From NCBI RefSeq assembly GCF_000987955.1, contig NZ_LAZU01000018.1, positions 62,001 to 126,000 on the forward strand: a stretch of DNA of 64,000 nt. The letters are read 5' to 3'. The notes beneath the pieces are model-generated. The model did no database searches and was not told the origin of the DNA. It worked only from the letters and a program-made list of their open reading frames with translations. Of this stretch, positions 60,263-64,000 are shown one piece after another. Position 1 is the first letter of the stretch; each line of letters starts with the position of its first letter. The stretch comes from Paenibacillus sp. DMB20 (GTDB taxonomy: Bacteria; Bacillota; Bacilli; Paenibacillales; Paenibacillaceae). Both the position numbers and the translations under genes were made by a program.

Positions 60263-61531
60263 AACCAGCAAAACGGGTTGTCATGTTAGGCGACTGCCAG
60301 TCTTTTTATGCTTCTGTAGAAAAAGCGGATCATCCAGAGTATAAAGATCGTCCTTTAGTTGTTGCCGGGGATCCGGAAAGACGTTCCGGTATTGTGCTGG
60401 CGGCATGCCCTCTCGCGAAGGCAAAAGGGATTACAACAGCTGAGAGGTTAGGGGAAGCACTTGCCAAGTGTCCAGAGCTCGTTGTAATCAAACCCCGTAT
60501 GCAAAAGTACATTGACGTCTCCATGCAGATAACTGAGATTTACAAAAGTTATACCGATTTGGTTGAGCCCTATAGCATCGACGAACAATTTTTGGACGTG
60601 ACCGGATCATTGCATCTATTTGACTGTACGCCCGAGAAACTCGCTCTTATGATACAAGATCACATCCTAGAAGCGACGGGAGTATACGCGCGTTTTGGCA
60701 TTGCTGAAACCAAAATTCTTGCCAAGACGGCCTGTGATAACTACGCCAAGAAAAACCCGTCTGGCATATACACCCTGACCAAAGAGATGCTTCCCGACAC
60801 ACTCTGGAAACGACCCGTCAGCGACATGTTTATGGCCGGCAGCCGGATGACGCGTCATTTTACCGTGATGGGTTTGCCGACGATCGGCAGCGTAGCTCAG
60901 ACACCCCTTGCAAAACTGAAACAAATGATGCGGAGGAAGTTCGGAAAAAAATTCGGATATCCAGGCGGAAATGTACTGGCGTATCGCTAACGGTATCGAC
61001 GATAGTCCAGTACGGCCGGGAACGCACCAAGTCGCTCCTAAATCTGTCGGCCACATGATGACCTTGCCTCGTGATTACGGGACTTTGGAAGAAATCAAGG
61101 TGGTACTGCTGGAACTCACGGAGTTGGTTTGCCAGCGCTGCAGGTCACTTGGTTTTGCCGGTCATGTTGTATCGGTCGGTTGTATGGGGGCAGACTTCGA
61201 TCACCCCACGGGGTTCTCGCGGCAAATGAAGATGGAGGACCCTTCTAACATCACCAATCAGGTGTTTCGGTGGGCCTGCAAACTGCTAGAGCAGCATTGG
61301 GACGGCCTGCCAATCCGTCGGGTAGGGATCAGCTTGACGCAGCTTACTCCTGATAATGAATACCAGTTGTCGTTGTTTGACCTTGGCCGCGAGAGGCAGA
61401 TGGCGCTTGAACGTGCAACCGATGCCCTAAAACGCAAGTATGGGGATTCAATCGTAATTAGGGCGGTTTCCAAAACGGCAGCCGGTCAGGCGCTCGATCG
61501 ATCGGCTAAGATAGGAGGGCATTATAAATGA
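60259..61531 (+). CDS. Y-family DNA polymerase, UvrX/YqjW-like (frameshift in A7 run)
   Basis: Removing one A from 60945-60951 joins LKQMMRRKFGK to NSDIQAEMYWRIANGID and gives 423 aa. The catalytic carboxylates are in MLGDCQSFYASVEKA and YSIDEQFLDVTG, with the Y-family AACPLAKAKGI finger region. The little-finger end contains QLSLFD, a likely beta-clamp-binding motif. It is an error-prone translesion enzyme of the UmuC/UvrX type, SOS-induced through the LexA boxes upstream. It is coupled to the genes on both sides by overlaps. Confidence 0.92.
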
Positions 61532-61869
61532 CAACAACGAGAAAAAAATTGGAAGGTAACGGCCTTTGGGAATCCAGTCGTATGATGCTTCCGGAACACA
61601 AGGAGGCAATAAATCGTCAGCAAAACGAAGAGGGGCGGAAGAGTAGACCGTCCCTAGATGTTCAGGAGATTGAATTGATTGAAAATGCATTAGCTGAGTC
61701 ATTTCATGATCATCGGAAAATTACGATACGGCTGTTTGATGAAAATGAAGATACGGAACTGAGAGGGATCGTAACTACAATTCATACATTTCGACGAGAG
61801 ATCAAACTGGCGATTGCACCGGGGGATTGGCAGTGGATCAGAGTTGAAGATATAGTATCGACAAATTAG
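61528..61869 (+). CDS. YolD-like protein
   Basis: This 113-aa protein belongs to the YolD family, which accompanies UvrX-type polymerases in Bacillales and SPbeta. It shows NGLWESSRMMLPEHKEAINR at the start and a beta-rich end with IVTTIHTFRREIKLAI and WQWIRVEDI. The ATG overlaps the polymerase stop by four bases. It is proposed to be a UmuD-like partner, which is inferred rather than shown here. Confidence 0.9.
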   Translation: MTTTRKKLEGNGLWESSRMMLPEHKEAINRQQNEEGRKSRPSLDVQEIELIENALAESFHDHRKITIRLFDENEDTELRGIVTTIHTFRREIKLAIAPGDWQWIRVEDIVSTN

Positions 61870-61924
61870 GCGTTCTGATTGCGTGGGAGTACTAACGGTC
61901 GTCCGAAGGTTAGAGGCGCTGATA
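61865..61924. repeat. Diverged ~60-bp direct repeat, copy 1
   Basis: It starts ATTAGGCGTTCT and contains GTGGGAGTACTAACG and CCGAAGGTTAG, aligning along its length with 62341-62402. Confidence 0.5.
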
Positions 61925-61971
61925 TCGCGGTAATTTTTACTAAAACGAACATAGCTTGTTCAAAAATTGTA

Positions 61972-62130
61972 AGAAGTTACGCTATACTGACAAATTGTCG
62001 GAATTTCCGACGAACAAAGAGATTAGCTCGCGCCTCTCTTTCCGCCTTTAGTGCCGCTTTAACCTCGCGCAATTCTCTAACGGTCATTTCGTCTACCGCT
62101 TTAGTGGCGCCTTATACGGGATCGTGTACG
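61972..62130 (-). pseudogene. Truncated DUF3102-type gene, C-terminal fragment
   Basis: Read leftward from about 62120, the sequence gives GATKAVDEMTVRELREVKAA and then LKAEREAR. This matches the end of the DUF3102 protein at 63204 (GAVKTPNEMTVRELREVKAA). After EARA the two diverge, and no upstream coding sequence is present, so this is a 5'-deleted paralog. Confidence 0.7.
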
Positions 62131-62302
62131 ACTCGGAAACAAACTTACCGCGATCAACATCGGATGGGAGAGTAATAAGTTCAAGTAATTTCGCTTTCCC
62201 AAACTTGCCGACGTCGGCAACTCTTCAAACTACTCAAAGCGGCTATGAGTTCGCGGACATGCTCGAAGTGAAGCCGAACGCGGCACCATTCGCGTAGGTC
62301 GG

Positions 62303-62334
62303 GCGCTTTTTTTCGTTGTTTTAGCGAATCTGAG
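62303..62334. repeat. Dispersed 32-bp repeat, copy 2
   Basis: GCGCTTTTTTTCGTTGTTTT followed by AGCGAATCTGAG is nearly identical to 55424-55456. Confidence 0.65.
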
Positions 62335-62340
62335 CGGAGA

Positions 62341-62402
62341 ATTAGGCGTTCTAATGGTGTATGGGAATAAACGTTTATCCGCAGGTTAGCTTGCGCTAAT
62401 TT
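62341..62402. repeat. Diverged ~60-bp direct repeat, copy 2
   Basis: It starts ATTAGGCGTTCT and contains the palindrome ATAAACGTTTAT and CCGCAGGTTAG. It aligns with 61865-61924. Confidence 0.5.
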
Positions 62403-62431
62403 CTCTATATCACCGTCCGAATATAAAGAAA

Positions 62432-62472
62432 CGCAGGTTTCGGAGGAAATCCGCAAAACCTGCGCATTTTTG
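62432..62472. terminator. Terminator downstream of the 49-aa gene
   Basis: CGCAGGTTT and AAACCTGCG enclose an inner CGGA/TCCG pair. T-rich bases occur on both sides, so it could act in either direction and would end the leftward 2-TM/49-aa operon. Confidence 0.7.
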
Positions 62473-62622
62473 TTACTTTTTAGGATTACTAGGAGGTTTT
62501 GGCGGGTGACTGTTGTTTCCAGTAGAGAATGCTTCCCTCTTAACAGGTCTTGTTCCTAAACTTGGTGGTTTGTTGGATGAATTACTTGAAAAATTACCGT
62601 TAGTACCATTTGAATTAGACAT
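62473..62622 (-). CDS. Small disordered Pro/Ser/Asn-rich protein
   Basis: This 49-aa protein (MSNSNGTNGNFSSNSSNKPP..., ending HPPKPPSNPKK) lacks hydrophobic segments and is probably unstructured. GAGGAGA lies well placed before ATG 62622. It lies 93 bases downstream of the 2-TM gene in the same direction and ahead of a terminator. No family is recognised. It may be a partner of the 2-TM protein. Confidence 0.62.
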   Translation of the reverse strand: MSNSNGTNGNFSSNSSNKPPSLGTRPVKREAFSTGNNSHPPKPPSNPKK

Positions 62623-62715
62623 GTTTTATTGTCTCCTCTATAAAGAAGTGTACTAAGAAAAGTAAAAAACCGTATACCATAAATTTAAGTCCCTTATTGT
62701 AATTATCTGTCTTTT

Positions 62716-63148
62716 TTATTGATTTTTTTCTTCATTTTTTTTGAATAACGTCTTGATAAGTAGCTGCAACAGATAATGTCAGACTTTCGGGAGGCTCCTT
62801 AGCAAGGTTTGTATCAACAACATTGTCAATATTAATTTGATCAAATTCTCCCACCTTAATAGCACTTATGAACTTTAATGCGCTCACCGTCAAGAGAACT
62901 ATAATAATAAATCTTAGCCCGAAAGCGTAAATTAAGTAGCCGACATCGTTACTATTGAGTTTTGCGGAGATTAAGTAATTGAGAAAGAAACCAAACAAAA
63001 CACCGACAAAACCTATAGTTACCCCAGTCTTCGTTTCTATCTGTTTAAATCTGTCATATTCTTCGTTGTATATAGTTTTTGCGGTATCAAGTATAACATT
63101 ACAACTTTCTAAATTCAGTGAATTTTGCTCCTCTGCTTCTTTGTCCAT
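62716..63148 (-). CDS. Two-transmembrane protein with N-terminal coiled helix (frameshift in A8 run)
   Basis: Removing one base from 62735-62742 changes the end to DVIQKNEEKNQ and gives 143 aa. Residues ~1-40 are a charged helix (CNVILDTAKTIYNEEYDRFK). Two membrane helices (GVTIGFVGVLFGFFLNYLI and FGLRFIIIVLLTVSALKFI) and a short cytoplasmic tail follow. This helix-plus-2TM build resembles SLATT-like effectors of defence systems, but I cannot place it in a family. GGGAGTG precedes the start and TATAAT lies upstream. Confidence 0.7.
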
Positions 63149-63203
63149 GAATACACTCCCAAGATAAGGAATCTATCAATATTATACATTAAAATAATAA
63201 ACT

Positions 63204-63671
63204 TCAATATGAAATCTTTGTCATTTGTCTGATAATACATTGCTCCGCTTTTGAGCGCGCCTCCCTTTCCGCCTTGAGTGCCGCCTTGACTTCACGTAAT
63301 TCACGTACGGTCATTTCGTTCGGAGTTTTAACGGCGCCAGATTTCAGCGTGTGGCCGCGCGTTCGTTCTTCGGGAGGGAGCGTGGACATATGGTACAGAG
63401 CGTCGAGGGTGTGTCTTGTCGACAAGACGTCCGGGTCGATTCGTTCACAAACCTTAATGTAACGGTCTGCATGTCCTCGCGAAAAGTCTACGTGTTCCTC
63501 AAGCCACCGTATCCAACCGCCAGCTTCTTCACGCTGATGTGCAAGATTTCGTTCTTTTTCATCCGCGCTATCTGATTTAGCGTCACGAACGGACTTGAGG
63601 CGGCGACCGATTTCGAAAATAGCTTCGCCGGCGACCCGTTTGTACGCGTTTATCTCGGCTGTTTTCACCAA
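63204..63671 (-). CDS. DUF3102-type phage-associated protein, 5' end probably cut
   Basis: The 155-codon frame has AYKRVAGEAIFEIGRRLKSV, a Trp-rich middle (GGWIRWLEEHVDFSRGHADRY) and a coiled C-terminus (MTVRELREVKAALKAEREAR), as in DUF3102 proteins of Bacillales prophages and mobile elements. The frame begins TTG-GTG at 63671 without a ribosome site, only a few residues before the domain. Family members usually have a longer start, so the promoter at 63685 may have been joined here by rearrangement. A truncated second copy is at 61972-62130. Confidence 0.7.
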   Translation of the reverse strand: MVKTAEINAYKRVAGEAIFEIGRRLKSVRDAKSDSADEKERNLAHQREEAGGWIRWLEEHVDFSRGHADRYIKVCERIDPDVLSTRHTLDALYHMSTLPPEERTRGHTLKSGAVKTPNEMTVRELREVKAALKAEREARSKAEQCIIRQMTKISY

Positions 63672-63684
63672 TTATAACACCAAG

Positions 63685-63700
63685 TATGGTAAAATTTAGG
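63685..63700 (+). promoter_or_regulatory. Extended -10 promoter, island type, copy 3
   Basis: TATGGTAAAATTTAGG is identical to copies 1 and 2 apart from one base each. It lies about 60 bases before the last gene. Confidence 0.5.
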
Positions 63701-63758
63701 TTGTATATTTCAATGACGTTGTCACTTAAAATAAGTTGATAATCATGGGGGCGGTACT

Positions 63759-64000
63759 ATGCGGACAAATGTCGAGGATGAATTGACCAAATTTTATGAG
63801 CCATTTTTTCCAGATAACAAAGAAACAAGAAATTTTATAGAAAAGTGTTATGAAATGAGCAACCCCTTGCCTAGAAGGATAATCAACAATGTCCATCGAC
63901 TTATTTCAATAGGGGAGGCTGCTGCAATCGGAAGAGGCGGTCATGGAATTCAGATGGCCCATTTTGTAATATGCATTGAAGCAATATTCCATCTTTTGAA
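63759..64000 (+). CDS. Unknown protein, N-terminal part (runs off the window)
   Basis: From ATG 63759 the frame is open to the edge (80 codons). It starts MRTNVEDELTKFYEPFFPD and continues IINNVHRLISIGEAAAIGRGG and HFVICIEAIFHLL. It is helical, with no membrane segment in the visible part. GGGGGCGG upstream is a fair ribosome site, and an island-type extended -10 promoter lies before it. I do not recognise a family. Confidence 0.6.
   Translation, partial: MRTNVEDELTKFYEPFFPDNKETRNFIEKCYEMSNPLPRRIINNVHRLISIGEAAAIGRGGHGIQMAHFVICIEAIFHLL

Larger units (their letters stand above)
61870..62472. other. 603-bp intergenic mosaic of repeats and gene fragments
   Basis: No intact gene is supported. 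It holds a diverged ~60-bp direct repeat (61865 and 62341), a 3' fragment of a DUF3102-type gene, a palindrome GTCGGAA-T-TTCCGAC (61998-62012), a 32-bp dispersed repeat (62303-62334), a 12-bp palindrome ATAAACGTTTAT, and a terminator at the right end. Confidence 0.6.

Noticed and set aside
61940..61960. Possible LexA box (GAAC...GTTC) in the repeat region
   Set aside because: The half-sites are seven bases apart instead of four, and no gene start follows.
62181..62456. 91-codon leftward frame between the repeats
   Set aside because: It runs through a dispersed repeat and a terminator, has no ribosome site, and shows no family.
53645..64000. CRISPR array in the accessory region
   Set aside because: The repeats found are pairs or triplets with irregular spacing; no regularly spaced direct repeats or cas genes are present.

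Overview
The window is bacterial chromosome from a spore-forming low-GC Gram-positive, most likely Paenibacillus or a close relative. The evidence is the gene order of the rsmD-coaD-ylbJ-ylbL-tmcAL-yceD-rpmF-fapR-plsX-fab-rnc-smc-ftsY and ylxM-ffh-rpsP-khpA-rimM-trmD blocks, a FapR operator, a YjcZ-type sporulation peptide, strong AAGGAGG ribosome binding sites, and a YesM/YesN plus LplABC-type sugar uptake cluster.

Layout. 1-10,950: end of a carbohydrate phosphorylase-like gene, diaminopimelate dehydrogenase, a TraX-like membrane protein, a macrodomain protein, ribose-5-phosphate isomerase, a MarR/GNAT pair, an autoregulated MarR-MMPL exporter pair, an HD hydrolase and small genes. 11,400-38,000: conserved housekeeping block for 16S rRNA methylation, CoA, phospholipid and fatty acid synthesis (FapR regulon), RNase III, SMC and the SRP pathway (FtsY, YlxM, Ffh), S16, KhpA, RimM and TrmD. 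It is interrupted between ftsY and ylxM by a leftward glycosyltransferase/pyruvyltransferase/DUF2642-like operon and a hemolysin III gene. 38,000-43,200: a two-component system divergent from a three-gene antibiotic or lantibiotic-type ABC exporter, with three 11-bp direct repeats between them. 43,300-53,650: a secreted PPIase, a secreted beta-helix protein, and a YesM/YesN sensor-regulator with its solute-binding protein and two permeases. 53,650-64,000: an AT-richer accessory region with a 5' tRNA-Pro fragment, two tyrosine recombinases, an Abi_alpha/DUF4393 protein, a phage-type ATP-dependent DNA ligase, a secreted FN3 protein, a LexA-boxed UvrX/YolD repair cassette, a 2-TM protein with a 49-aa partner, and a DUF3102 gene with a truncated second copy.

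A striking property is that at least 30 genes, including essential ones (smc, ftsY, fabH, rpiA), are broken by a reading-frame shift. In all but one, each shift is repaired by removing one base from a homopolymer (mostly A or T, 4-9 bases). The repaired proteins have normal family lengths. I treat these as probable assembly errors and annotate each gene as one CDS over its repaired span. True pseudogenes are marked separately.
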